Below, in pieces: positions 52,261 through 64,000 of a DNA stretch of 64,000 bases. The stretch covers positions 210,001-274,000 of the forward strand of contig JANEYF010005553.1 of the NCBI GenBank assembly GCA_029963845.1. The letters run 5' to 3'. The DNA comes from Rhamnusium bicolor. Taxonomy: Eukaryota > Arthropoda > Insecta > Coleoptera > Cerambycidae. How positions within the stretch are numbered: position 1 is the stretch's first letter; every line of letters starts with the position of its first letter. Below the pieces are notes generated by a model. That model searched no databases. It saw nothing but the letters and a program-made list of their open reading frames with translations, and had not been told where the DNA came from. The translations under genes were made by a program, and so were the position numbers.

Positions 52261-53153
52261 CCTTCAACGCTGATTTTGCAATTTTTTGCTGTGAAAACTC
52301 TTCCTTTACATGTTTCCACGTCGCGGACGCCTCTGAGTACATGCAGGTATTCGCCTTATTTTACGGCTTTTCCTTGCATCGCACACAATTAAAAAAGTTC
52401 TTTGAAAAAATCCCGACATATTTGCGTCGATGTGTAGAACCTTCTTGAAGATGAAAACAAATTTTTTTCAATGTATAAACAAGAGAGACCACATGTCATG
52501 CACTATCATAGTTGCTGCAAAGAGCAACGCAATGTGAACAATGTCCGCTTGGAGGTATGCCACCAGTCGGCATATACGGGCTCTGTTAAATAACGACCGA
52601 TGCCTGTGCACACACAAATTGCCTATAATAAGTTCCAGTAAAAGCTGTACCTATTCAGTTGATGTATGGTCATCCTGCCTTGTATCAACGTCAACACTTT
52701 CTATCCTAGACATTAACAAACAATTAGATATATTTTGAAGTGCTATTGACCGGTTTTGATCTATTATTCCATACTTCTTTTTTTAATTTAGTTTAAAAAT
52801 TTTGAAGATTTGGAGATTTGTGGATGGAAAAAACGGATGTAAGAAAAATTGGTCCTCAAGCATTGCCGATTGATATTTACCCTATAATCACAATATATGT
52901 AAAGGAGTTAAAAATAGAAACAGGACATTTTGAAATTGCTTTTCAGAAAAAAATTAGAGAGTGAAATTGTGCAAATTAGAAGAAAAATCATTGGAGTCCT
53001 ATTTACAGGAAATTATCTTGTCTTGTAGTGGTTATTCTCTTTCGTCCACCATGACGTTAATATATTCCCCTATCAATTTTAAAGCGAGTTGTTGCCTTCT
53101 GTACGAAACTCAGTCTCTAACACATTTCAACCATTTCCCATTAGAGTTTGGCG

Positions 53154-55696
53154 TAGTGGCGGTTCGTGGGTCATGAGATAGGGAGGTCAATTAGAAAAGT
53201 TTACTGTATTACCTACCTTTTAAAGTGATTTAAATTCCAAGTCGATCCTCCGGTCTTTTTGAGATGCAAAGTGGTCAATTACTTTTTCATTAAAGTCTTT
53301 TATCTTCTTTATTAATGCCCTTTCTACGGTAAGCATAGCTAAAGAAGATAACCTTTCCTGACCCATGGTATTTCTTAAAAATATCTTTATTCTTTTTAAG
53401 GTGGAAAAACAACGTTCACTTTCGACGGTAGTCATAGGGAGAGTACACAAGATTTTTAACAGTTTGACACTTTCAGAAAAAGTATTGCACAAATTATTGT
53501 TAATAAAAAGCTGTAAAAGCAACTGCACCTTCACTATTGGAAAAATCGTCTCGGCTATATAATACTTCTAATTCAGTTTTAAGTTTCAAATGATTTATGA
53601 CTGGATACTCCGTTTTAACTAATTTAAACATATCTTGAGGAAAGCTTTTTTTATAATCTTTAAATCGATCTGCGTGAAATAACTGAGACACTGCTAAATG
53701 ATTACTGAAGCCAAACCTGTTTTTGATCTCAGATGTAATTATATCACAAACTTCTAATGAAATTCTCCTTTTTGATTCTTCCGTTTTACATCTCTGGGCA
53801 GTCTGCATGGATGTCTCCTCCAAATAGTTATTCAAAATTTTATTTCTGATGTCTTCAATTTTACTATTAAAAACGCCAATACACTTATTTACTGTTATGA
53901 CATCGATATTACATTTTTGTAATTGATTGAACAATATATCACAATGAGGCATAACAAATGAAAAAAATTTAACCAGTAAAGAAAATGTTCATTTTGGAAG
54001 TAGTTTTTTTAAACCAATAGCTTGGTTTAGAGTGTTGTTTTCTGATTCATTATCAATGATTTTTTCTAAACAATCTAATAATTCGGTTCCATAGGTATAA
54101 ACAGTCTTTATACACTTTATATTAAAATTCCAGCGTTCTGAAGCCGCCTTAGGTAATATCACCTTAACAACATTATCTAACAAGGCTGTTCTTTTTGTCG
54201 ATTTTCCAAAGAATGAAGAAAAGCTATGTAAATTAGCAAAAAAAAAATGTTATGCTTTTATCCTGATTTGATGCTTTTTGTAAAATTAAATGTAGTTGAT
54301 GAGCATAACAATGAATAAAATTTGCTGAAAGATAACTTTTTTTAATTTTGGCTTGTACACCTCCAAAAGCACCACTCATTACTGATGCTCCATCGTAACT
54401 TTGTGCTATCAATTTTTTAGAACTTTCATTAATTTTCAGACATTATAACTCTTTTAAAATTACATCTGTCAAATGCTGCGATGTTCCTTGAGGCTGAATA
54501 AATTTCCAAAATCTCTTACATACAACACCGTTTAAAACGTATCTAAACACAAAAACTACTTGTACTTTATTCATAACCCAACTTATGTATCTTTCAGTTT
54601 TAATGTATTTTGTACAACACTCATATTTAATAGTAAACACCATTGGAACTATCTGTGGTTTCATCCACTTGAACTGCAATGAAGTCAGATTAATTTCAGA
54701 TTTTATTTCTTCGTGAATAGTCGCCAGTATCGAATCTAAAAGTTCATTTTGAATTACCTTCGAATGGTTGATGCGACACCTGATGCAACAAATGCTCTGA
54801 TGAATCACTACGACACTTATTCTTTGTGCTTATTTAAAATGTTTGTTAAATAATATCACTGTATTAACTGATGTTAATTACAATTATTAATTAACTCTTC
54901 TTGTGTTCATACCATATCGGCTAGAAGGACCATGTAATATGTTGTGAGTTAATTAAACCACATACATTTGTATTTGCTCTTGACTAACTGGATGAAAAAT
55001 GAAACAACACACAAACTGTTTAATGACGTTTATGTACTTGCAATAAAACTTAACATGTTGTTACGACGAGGTATAAATTTAACCTTTGAATTTCGCTCGG
55101 TCTTCATAACCCAACTTATGTCCATCTTTCAGTTTTAATATATTTGTACAACACTCATATTTAATAGTAAACACCAAAAACACTGTTCTACTTAATTTCA
55201 CGACAAGTAGAGATTTACTAATAAAATGTTCACTAATAAAAACAACGCGACAGAATTTACCGACCAACGCGTGCCTAGTCAGCATTAAGACTGCTCTACT
55301 GAACTTCGTGCGATCGTGCGTTACTGTTTCCGTAAAATGTGTCAGGGCCATTGTCCCCGCCAGCGTTTTCTGTCTCTTTTGCTTTCTGACGATTCGCGCA
55401 TAAGTCTATTTCACTTTAATTCGTTGTAAATTCGGTCCGTAGCTAGCTTTGAGGACAAGTTGTGGATTGACCCAAGATTTTTAAATTAAATGAATAATGT
55501 AATGAATATGAATGTAGAGGCTCGATATTTGAATAGTATTGTGCATAGTATGAACTAGAAACTTTAATATATTTTTTAAGAATATTAAAAATATATATAT
55601 TATATATTTTTAAACTTCAGAAAATGAATAGCTCTATTTTTTTATTTGTATGTGGGAGGTCATTGACCAAATGACCCTATAGAAGAATCGCCAGTG
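53154..55696 (-). mobile_element. hAT family 2, copy A (longest)
   Basis: The ends are TAGTGGCGGTTCGTGGGTCA at the left and, inverted from the right, CACTGGCGATTCTTCTATAG. Inverted ends and internal sequence match the copies at 56982 and 60163. The flanking 8-mers (GTTTGGCG and CTTTGCAC) share only a TTTG core. It contains an internal duplication of an N-terminal segment (54570-54640 repeated at 55108-55180). Confidence 0.85.
53220..55158 (-). pseudogene. hAT family 2 transposase remnant, copy A
   Basis: ATG 55158 starts MSVVQ, then ILKLKDGHKLGYEDRAKFKG. Further along are VQVDETTDSSNG (first catalytic Asp, in a shifted frame), FVFRYVLNGVVCKRFWKFIQ, AQSYDGASVMSGAFGG (second Asp), LPKAASERWNFN, and the C-terminal hATC region TTVESERCFSTLKRIKIFLR and RLSSLAMLTVERA. 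Frameshifts and the misplaced duplicated segment break it into pieces; the C-terminal 53220-53952 part is nearly open. A TTF-type or ZMYM-like hAT lineage is likely. Confidence 0.82.
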
Positions 55697-56023
55697 CTTT
55701 GCACCAACTTAAAAGCGGGAAGAATCCATTAAATAATAAAAAAAATCAACTGGTCTTACTTCGGACATTAAAAGTTTATGTTTCTAAGCGTCTAAAAAAA
55801 CACTTTGTACTTAATGTGAATCACCTTATGAATTATAAAATATCAGATAAACAAAGTGTTTACTTTTTTTAATCTTGTAGTTAAATAGCTAATTCTCTGA
55901 TATCTAGGCGTAGGATTCAAATTTGCCTTGTATTAAAAATTAATTGATAGCTAAATTTGGATATAAACAATAAAAATTGTGAAAATGTATTATATTAATA
56001 TGTCTTTGGATAATAATGCTATA

Positions 56024-56535
56024 CTGGGTGTCATCAAGATCATGTATCAGCCCTCCATTTTTCTTAAATTGGAATAAAATTTTAAAATTTCAAACTTACG
56101 TATGAGAGGTAAATAGGGTTATTTTGACGAATATATATCAATACCACTTTCTGTTTCACTGGAAGTGTCAACAATTTTGAATTTTTAAATAGGAAACCCT
56201 GTATATGTTGACATATTCTGATTACGCATGAAATTTTCTATATAATAAATCCAAATCATAAAAAATTTGAAATGAGTCCGTCATATTTGAGGGTAATGTC
56301 AAAAATTTTAATTTATTATATGGAAAATTTCATGCATGATCAGAACATTTTGAAATATACATGGTGTTCCATTTAAAAATTCAAAATTGATGACAATTCC
56401 GGTGAATTTGATATTGATAATATATGCTCATCAAAATAAGCGCATTTACTTTTCATACGTGAGTTTTAAATTTGAAAATTTTATTTCAATTTTTAAAAAA
56501 ATGGCGGGTTGATACATGATCTCGTTGACTCCCGG
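56024..56535. mobile_element. Palindromic MITE, CTGGGTGT / ACTCCCGG ends, TA flanks
   Basis: Arms of about 250 bp are inverted copies (CTGGGTGTCATCAAGATCAT against its complement at the right). TA at 56022-56023 and 56536-56537 indicates a Tc1/mariner-type insertion. A solo arm of the same family is at 16952-17146. Confidence 0.8.
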
Positions 56536-57057
56536 TATAAAAATCAATCTAACGCAAAGGCATCTTTTTATAATACCGTTAATGGTAAATACTTGCACAA
56601 ACTGGAAATTTTGAATGATTCTCAGAGATAAAACGATCGTGAATCTGTTATTACTTCGCGGAATTGTCGACTTATAGAGCACTTAATTTGTTTTAACAAC
56701 TATTATCCTACCAGTTTTTCCCTGTTTACATTCTAAATTTATGTTTGCTCTTTTATGCCTTTTTGCAAAAAGTGATGATTTAAAAAGTTATTTGCACATA
56801 CTGGGTTTCTCTTTACATTGTTATAAAAGCATCAAATACTCTTCAAAGCATCGTAATATACTCGTAACTAATTTCATATTAATAAATATAAAAATAATTG
56901 TAACAGGACGTCGACGATGATGATAATGATAATGAAAGTCTTATTTCTATTTGGTAGGTATGTGTTGCTTGGTATATTTACCAGTGGTGGTTCGTGGGTC
57001 AACAGATAGGGAGGTCAATTAGAAAAGTTTACTGTATTACCTACCTTTTAAAGTGAT

Positions 57058-58124
57058 TTAAATTCCAAGTCGATCCTCCGGTCTTTTTGAGATGCAAAGT
57101 GGTCAATTACTTTTTCATTAAAGTCTTTTATCTTCTTTGTTAATGCCCTTTCTATGGTAAGCATAGCTAAAGAAGATAACCTTTCCTGACCCATGGTATT
57201 TCTTAAAAATGTCTTTATTCTTTTTTAAGGTGGAAAAACAACGTTCACTTTCGACGGTAGTCATAGAGTACACAAGATTTTTAACAGTTTGACACTTTCA
57301 GAAAAAGTATTACCTCCCATTAGTTAGATTTTTTCTTTTTTAATATCTTCTATTATTGTACTTGCCATGTGGTAAAGTAAGTAATAATTAGTAACTGTTA
57401 CATTGTACTTTTATTATGCTTATTAATAAAGAATACACTTTTAAAAACTATTGTTTTATTGTAGGGTTCCATCAAGTATTTTGCTTCCCAAAAGGGTTCC
57501 GTCACCAAAAAAGTTTGAGAACCACTGGTTTAGAGTGTTGTTTTCTGATTCATTATCAATGATTTTTTCTAAAAAATCTAATAATTCTGTTCGATAGGTA
57601 TAAACAGTCTCTATGAAATTTGTATTAAAATTCCATCGTGTTGGAGCCGCTTTAGGTAATCTCACCTTAACAACATTATCTAACACGGCTGTTCTTTTTG
57701 GCGATTTTCCAAAGAATAAAGAAAAGCTATGTAAAATAGCAAAAAAAATTTTATGCTTTTATCCAGACTTGATGCTTTTTGTAAAATTAAATTTAGTTGA
57801 TGAGCGTAACAATGAATAAAATTTGCTGAAGGATAACTTTTTTTAATTTTGGCTTGTCCAAAACCACCACTCATTACTGATGCTCCATTGTAACTTTGTG
57901 CTATCAATTTTTCAGGATTTTCATTAATTTTCAGACATTCTAACTCTTTTAAACTTACATCTGTCAAATGCTGCGATGTCGTTCCTTGAGGCTGATTAAA
58001 TTTCCAAAATCTCTCACATACAACACCGTCTAAAACGTATCTAAACACAAAAACTACTTGTACTTTATTCATAACCCAACTTATGTCCATCTTTCAGTTT
58101 TAATGTATTTTGTACAGCACTCAT
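57058..58124 (-). pseudogene. hAT family 2 transposase remnant, copy B
   Basis: From ATG 58124 it passes directly from the N-terminal GHKLGY segment into MNKVQVVFVFRYVLDGVVC, so the first catalytic Asp region is deleted. WKFNQPQGTTSQHLTDVSLK, AQSYNGASVMSGGFGQ and LPKAAPTRWNFNT follow. The C-terminal hATC part (57058-57300) is partly retained. Confidence 0.8.
57310..57531. mobile_element. Foreign hAT-end fragment inside copy B
   Basis: The right edge, read on the minus strand, is CAGTGGTTCTCAAACTTTTT, the very common terminal repeat of another hAT group. The rest of the segment is unrelated to hAT family 2 and interrupts its homology. The other end is not recognisable. Confidence 0.55.
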
Positions 58125-58643
58125 ATTTAATAGTAAACACCAAAAACACTGTTTTACTTAAATTCACGACAAGTAGAGATTTACTAATAAAATGTTCACA
58201 AATAAAAACATTAAAAACAATGCGACAGAATTTATCGACCAACGCGTACCTAGTCAGCATTAAGACTGCTTTAGTGAACTTCGTGCGTTACCGTTTCCGT
58301 AAAATGTGTCAGGGACATTGTCCCCACCAGTGTTTTCTGTCTCTTTTGCTTTCTGACGATTCGCGCATAAGTCTATTTCACTTTAATTCGTTGTAAATAA
58401 GTATCCGTAGCTAGCTTTGAGGACAAGTTGTGGATTGACCCAAGATTTTTAAGAATAATGTAACGAATATGAATGTAGAGGCTCGGTAGAATGAACTAGA
58501 AACTTTAATATATTTTTTAAGAATATTAAAAATATATATTATATATTTTTAAATTTCAGAAAATGAATAGCTCTATTTTTTTATTTGTATGTGGGAGGTC
58601 ATTGACCAAATGACCCTATAGAAGAACCGCCAGTGATATTTAC

Positions 58644-59626
58644 TAGTAATAATAGCAATACGTAATAATAATAACTATAATAAACCAGCTGATAATAAAT
58701 TAAAAGTAAAGGTATAACTGTTCAGATCTCTCAAATAATGAATTATTCTTTACGCTTAAATTACTAAGGCTAATAATTGAAATAAAATAATTTACAATTA
58801 ATTTAGACGATGTAAAAACTATAGAAATAACATATAAAAAGACTTAAACTTGGCTTTAGATTTTTAATTAAGGACTAGAATGGCTCTCCAATATCCCCCA
58901 TATTGGATTGATTTGATTGATCGGCGAAATTATTACCACAAGTATATTCTAGTTTCCACCAATTGAAATACAACGAAGTGGATTCTCCAGATGCCGACTG
59001 AATTACGCTAAATAAAAACACTAATTCAACTAAGAAATTTTAACGACTAGTTCTACAACAATTAACAAAGATTAAGATATTTCTGATATGACTATTAAAG
59101 CCAGAGGTACGAAATTTCCAAATCGGAATAAATATAAGCTTAATATAAAGAAATAAACTGTAAATCAGTCAGTTATATTGCTACAACACATTTAACAGAA
59201 AAATATTTGTAACTTATCTACAGCAGACTTCTAGAATCCTATATATTTTGGATCACACTTCGAGGATATCATAAAAAATGGCCGTAGATGTTTTATGCAT
59301 TGAATAGTTTAGGATATTATCTATATTTTAACAGATTAACGTAATTATTGCTCTGATAATAATTAATGAGAAAAACTAAAAATATGTAGGCTAGGCATAA
59401 CAACAACTATCACCATGACTATAGGAACATAGAGCCATTCACTGCTATTGATTATATTTCCTACGCATTTTTTGTGCATCATCTGTTGACATAGGGACAT
59501 ATACGTTAACAAATAAAGACAAGATAAAATGAACACGTTGTATATTTATGGAATTAGTTTATGAAAAAACCGTCAAAATATATTTAGATACGGATTTTTA
59601 AAATTATTTCTCTTCATACTCATTTA
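58644..59626. other. AT-rich region without features
   Basis: No open frame with a recognisable domain, inverted repeat or RNA gene was found here. Confidence 0.4.
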
Positions 59627-60147
59627 CATTGTCTCACCTCCTCCAAACTGGATTGCGTCAAGTCGATGTTGCTAAAGAATTAGGAGTAAGCCAACGCTCT
59701 ATTAGTAGGCTTTGGAATCAGATTTTGGAAACTGTTTCTGTACAAGAATGACCCAGAAGTGGTCAACTCCGGTGTACAATACCACAATAAGATCGGTATT
59801 TTCGATTTCCAATTAGAGAATCCTACCATTTACGCTTGTCAAGCAAGAAGCACCTTAAGTGCAGCACATGGGGTTACAGTAAATGTTCAATCAATTCGCA
59901 ACAGGTTCAGAGAATTTGTCCTGTCGTGTCATTTAACGTCCTTGAAACTTACGAAATTAGTTACGATCCTCTACCACTGCGTTCTCCTAACTTGAGTCCC
60001 ATTGAACTTGTGTGAGATTTATTGAGTAGGGCACTTCAAAACTATCCGGCTCCGAAGAACATTAGGCAACTGTCAGATAATCTTACCATTTTATGGGAAC
60101 AAATCCCACAATATGTGATCAACAAAATTATCAGAAGCACTAATTAG
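59627..60147 (+). pseudogene. Tc1-like transposase remnant, internally deleted
   Basis: TGLRQVDVAKELGVSQRSIS followed by RLWNQ is the first helix-turn-helix, and RSGQ with downstream shifted-frame pieces the linker. LPLRSPNLSPIELVWDLLSR-like sequence (with TGA in place of the Trp codon) contains the catalytic Glu. EQIPQYVINKIIRS is the conserved C-terminus. The central part with both aspartates is missing. The hAT copy at 60163 is inserted just downstream. Confidence 0.75.
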
Positions 60148-60162
60148 AGTGAGCGGTCAGAA

Positions 60163-62044
60163 CACTGGCGGTTCTTCTATAGGATCATTTGGTCAATTAC
60201 CTCCCACATACAAATAAAAAAAATAGAGCTATTCATTTTCTGAAGTTTAAAAATATATAATTTATATATTTTTAATATTTTTAAAAAATATATTAAAGTT
60301 TCTACCGAGCACCGAGCCTCTACATTCATATTCATTACATTATTCATTTATAGAATTTAAAAATCTTGGGTCAATCCACAACGTGTCCTCAAAGCTAGCT
60401 ACGGACCGAATTTACAACGAATTAAAGTGAAATAGACTTATGCGCGAATCGTCAGAAAGCAAAAGAGACAGAAAACACTGGCGGGGACAATGTCCTTGAC
60501 ACATTTTACGGAAACGGGAATGCACGAAGTTCGTTCAGTAGAGCAGTCTTGTATTAATGCTGACGAGGTACGGGTTGGTCGGTAAATTCTGTCGCGTTGT
60601 TTTTAATGTTTTTATTTGTGAACATTTTATTAGTAAATCTCTACTTGTCGTGAAATTAAGTAAAACAGTGTTTTTGGTGTTTAATATTAAATATGAGTGT
60701 TGTACAAAATATATTAAAACTGAAAGATGGACATAAGTTGGGTTATGAAGACCGAGTGAAATTCAAAGGTGGTGGCCGTCCAAAACCTAATATGATGATA
60801 AAGCAAACATCTCTTGATAAGAAAAAAGAAGTTCATAGGTATCTTTAATTAAAAAAAGTTATCCTTTAGCAAATTTTATTCATTGTTACGCTCATCAACT
60901 AAATTTAATTTTACAAAAAGCATCAAGCCAGGATAAAAGCATATAAATTTTTTTTGGTAATTTACATAGCCTTTCTTCATTCTTTGGAAAATCGCCAAAA
61001 AGAACAACCCTGTTAGATAATGTTGTTAAGGTGAGATTACCTAAAGCGGCTCCAACACGATGGAATTTTAATACAAAGTGCATAGAGACTGTTTATACCT
61101 ATCGGACAGAATTCTTAGATTGTTTAGAAAAAATCATTGATAATGAATCAGAAAGCAACACTCTAAACCAAGCTATTGGTTTAAAAAACTACTTACAAAA
61201 TGAACATTTTCTTTACTGGTTAAATTTTTTTCATTTAGTTATGTCTCATTGTGATATATTGTTCAATCAATTACAAAAATGTAATATCGATGTCATAACA
61301 GTAAATAAGTGTATTGGCGTTTGTAATAGTAAAATTGAAGACATCAGAAATAAAATTTTGAGTAATATTTGGAGGAGACATCCATGCAGTCTGCCCAGAG
61401 ATGTAAAACGGAAGAATCAAAAAAAGGAGAATTTCATTAGAAGATTGTGATATAATTACATCTGAGATCAAAAACAGCTTTGGCTTCAGTAATCATTTAG
61501 CAGTGTCACAGTTATTTCACGCAGATCGATTTAAAGATTATAAAAAAAGCTTTCCTCAAGATATGTTTAAATTAGTTAAAATGGAGTATCTAGTCATAAA
61601 ACATAAAATAAAACTTAAAACTGAATTAGAAATATTATATAGCCGAGAAGATGTTTCCAATAGTGAAGGTGCAGTTGCTTTGTTACAGCTTTTTATTAAC
61701 AATAATTTGTGCAATACTTTTTCTGAAAGTGTCAAACTGTTAAAAATCTTGTGTACTCTCCCTATGACTACCGTCAAAAGTGAACGTTGTTTTTCCACCT
61801 TAAAAAAATAAAGACATTTTTAAGAAATGCCATGGGTCAGGAAAGGTTATCTTCTTTAGCTATGCTTACCATAGAAAGGGCATTAATAAAGAAGATAAAA
61901 GACTTTAATAAAAAAGTAATTGACAACTTTGCATCTCAAAAAGACCGGAGTATCGACTTGGAATTTAAATCACTTTAAAAGGTAGGTAATACAGTAAACT
62001 TTTCTAATTGACCTCCCTGTCTCTTGACCCACGAACCGCCACTG
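60163..62044 (+). mobile_element. hAT family 2, copy C
   Basis: Flanks GGTCAGAA (60155-60162) and GGCCAGAA (62045-62052) are an 8-bp duplication with one mismatch. The ends are CACTGGCGGTTCTTCTATAG and, inverted, CAGTGGCGGTTCGTGGGTCA. It is in the opposite orientation to copies A and B. Confidence 0.93.
60693..61978 (+). pseudogene. hAT family 2 transposase remnant, copy C
   Basis: ATG 60693 gives MSVVQNILKLKDGHKLGYED and then GGGRPKPNMMIKQTSLDKKK. The RNase-H part around the first two aspartates is deleted. From LPKAAPTRWNFNTKCIETVY onwards the helical insert and C-terminus are well preserved: SQLFHADRFKDYKKSFPQDM, TTVKSERCFSTLKK and RLSSLAMLTIERA, ending at TAA 61976-61978. It has only two or three frame breaks. 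Without the catalytic core it cannot transpose by itself. Confidence 0.84.
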
Positions 62045-62052
62045 GGCCAGAA

Positions 62053-63370
62053 TACAAGGTTTTGATATGTTTAGGAAATGGTTGGTTCCCACATCTAAAC
62101 ACAAACTTTTTTTATAACCAAATTATGCAAATACAAATAACCAATTTTTTTTTACTTCAGTGCTTTAATGAAAATATGAAATATTCTTTCTGTGCACTGT
62201 GTGGTAAAGACTAGAAAGTTCCTGCTGTCGACTTGTATTAGAAGTTGCATACCTTTGTACATTCGCAGGGACAGCATGGTTGAAGTAATCGACATAGTTC
62301 AGGAACTAATAAATTAATAATAAATGTTCATTATTAGGTACTTATTGGCTCTTAGACTTATGACCTTAAAAATCTTTGAATCAACTTCGCAAACACTGAC
62401 CTATGGGCCTGCGAGTTAACTAACTGTTTCCTTATTTAATGTTTGTAGGTACATTTTGTATTAAACGTTAGCTATTTGGAGTTAATGAAAAATTCGTTAT
62501 GGGGTAAACACCTTTAACTAAGCAGGAAAGTATCTAGAATTTTTATTAAGACTTAATTACAATTTTCTGATGACTATGAACATATGAATTGTTAACCAAT
62601 GAGATAAATTAATGGATCGTAGACCACGTATTCTTTTAAGTAAAAGCGGTAGAGTCAAAGTGAACGCTAGCCATTAATGTAATCATTTATCTATAGTCGT
62701 ATGAGACAAAACATAGAGACAACATAAAAGAGTATTTAGAAATATGTGATGTAGCAAAGAAAGAAATAGTCACCTATTCAAATTAATTAAATTACAGACT
62801 GATGTTGTAACGACTAATTTGCATTAAGTGATGTTGGAATTAAAGTTTAAACTTCTGGAATAATATACTGGTAAACCAAAATGAAAAAAAATACCAATTA
62901 ACTACACAGAGAAATATAGACTTTCATTCTTTATCTTATAAACATACACTGATTTGTATTTCTAGAAAATAGAAAAAAAATATTTATTGGGTATTACAAA
63001 AGCACTCTTTCAAACCTAACATGATAATAATAATAAATACCTACATATTTTATACTAACATTCTTATCTGAATATGCTAGTATAAAAGTTTCAGGCATAT
63101 AATGAATCAAAAACCTTGGGAGGAAATGATACTTTACTCCAGAGTTGAACATATTATTATTTTGACACCTTCACATACTCGTTTACACATATTTATTTAT
63201 GGTAGAGCTTTATTTCTTATATTTTGCTGAAATCAAAAATATTTAAATATAAAAACCATGAGCAGGCTAGTAAATGTTTTCAGTTTCTATGGTGACAAGT
63301 AATAGTCAAACAAAATTGTTTACTGCACAATTATTATTGCAACGCGAGTTAGTGCATTACGAAAAAGAAA
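62053..63370. other. Region upstream of the recombinase gene
   Basis: AT-rich, no transposon terminus or coding frame is recognised. The promoter of the gene at 63371 presumably lies near its end. Confidence 0.4.
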
Positions 63371-64000
63371 ATGAGTTCGGATAGTGACTGTGAAATTCCT
63401 GAAGCTATTGTAGAAGAAGCAAGAATTGCCACACTAAATCTTCTTCCAGCAAAATCGAGATTAAAATATGAAAACGAATATAATACGTTCAAAAAATGGA
63501 TGACAACCAGCAACTTCAAAAAAATAAATGATGATGTAATTTTGGCTTATTTTTCATTTGCCAGTAAAAAATACAAATCGTCGACCCTTTGGGGAAAGTA
63601 TTCGATGTTAAGAACTACGCTTCTCTTAAGAGAAGATATCGAGATAAAGAAACAGAAACTGATAAATTTTTTAAAAAGGCAAGCTGTTGAATATAAACCG
63701 AAGAAAGCAAAAACTTTCAGTAGAGAAGATATAAATAAATTTATTTCAGAAGCCCCTGACGAAATATATTTGTTCATGAAGGTAAACTTAATTGTTCTTT
63801 AACTTATTAGTAGTTTTTCTCACACATCTTGTTTTATTTAAGGTTGCTGTAGTTATGGCAATTTGTGGGGCTTGTCGGTATGACGAATTAACCTATTTAC
63901 GTCTCGAACATATTCAAGATAAAAACGACATTTTAGTTATTACGATTCCAGACACAAAAACACACATTGCACGTATTTTTATTGTAACTAATGATAAGAT
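63371..64000 (+). CDS. Crypton-type tyrosine recombinase, 5' part (runs off window)
   Basis: Exon 1 (63371-63781, ATG 63371) encodes 137 residues beginning MSSDSDCEIPEAIVEEARIA. An intron of 61 bp (GTAAAC...TTTAAG) follows, and exon 2 starts at 63843 in phase 0. The N-terminal part (YENEYNTFKKWM, DDVILAYFSFASKKYKSSTL) fits the SAM-like core-binding domain of phage-integrase-fold enzymes. AICGACRYDELTYLRLEHI holds the first catalytic Arg, and IPDTKTH the beta-hairpin Lys. The HxxR and Tyr would lie beyond the window. Cryptons are the eukaryotic DNA transposons with such recombinases, and some are domesticated. The frame is fully open so far. Confidence 0.75.

Larger units (their letters stand above)
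56982..58635 (-). mobile_element. hAT family 2, copy B
   Basis: A perfect 8-bp duplication ATATTTAC (56974-56981 and 58636-58643) bounds the element. The ends are CAGTGGTGGTTCGTGGGTCA and, inverted, CACTGGCGGTTCTTCTATAG. Relative to copy A it lacks the middle of the C-terminal half and carries a foreign piece at 57310-57531. Confidence 0.93.

Noticed and set aside
1..64000. CRISPR arrays, operons, bacterial promoters or prophage
   Set aside because: No regularly spaced direct repeats or bacterial gene organisation; spliced animal genes show the DNA is eukaryotic.

Overview
This 64 kb window is AT-rich eukaryotic DNA, most likely from an insect (a beetle is possible, but the sequence does not settle the order). 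It has spliced genes with GT-AG introns, host proteins clearly orthologous to animal FMR1 and WDR44, and a very high load of DNA transposons. There is no sign of bacterial gene organisation.

Host genes. A complete Fmr1 (FMRP/FXR) gene lies on the minus strand from 38437 (start codon) to 8370 (stop) in eight coding exons. It has N-terminal Agenet/Tudor domains, two KH domains with GAHG and GKNG loops, and an RG-rich C-terminus. A complete WDR44 (Rab11-binding WD40 protein) gene lies on the plus strand from 38738 to 44606 in nine coding exons. The two genes are head-to-head, with only about 300 bp between start codons, which suggests a shared bidirectional promoter. Fmr1 introns are huge (over 14 kb between exons 7 and 8, almost 9 kb between exons 3 and 4) and stuffed with transposons; WDR44 introns are small. 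Both genes carry single-base frameshifts at short base runs (one in Fmr1 exon 5, two compensating ones in WDR44 exon 8), which look more like assembly indels than real mutations. A tRNA-Ile-like gene with an enlarged anticodon arm lies on the minus strand at 49179-49257. At the right edge a tyrosine-recombinase (Crypton-type) gene begins and runs off the window.

Mobile elements. From left to right: a probable hAT-like shell (692-4204) with a mariner-type element with about 330-bp inverted repeats (1531-3567) inside it; a mariner-like remnant enclosing a THAP exon (10960-12230); three minus-strand copies of one hAT family with 8-bp duplications (14334, 21072, 30825), the third nested inside two palindromic elements; a second mariner-type element (17212-19003); a deleted element with a THAP domain and a SWIM/YqaJ-type N-terminus (about 20148-20890); a long-inverted-repeat element carrying a zinc-finger gene (26555-28374) and a second, different long-inverted-repeat element carrying the 5' part of a related zinc-finger gene (50036-51436); three copies of a second hAT family (53154, 56982, 60163), the last inserted next to a Tc1 remnant; and many hairpin MITEs.

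The most interesting candidates are the two long-inverted-repeat elements that share the same unusual zinc-finger cargo family, the THAP plus SWIM/YqaJ-like element, and the intron-containing Crypton-like recombinase at the right edge.
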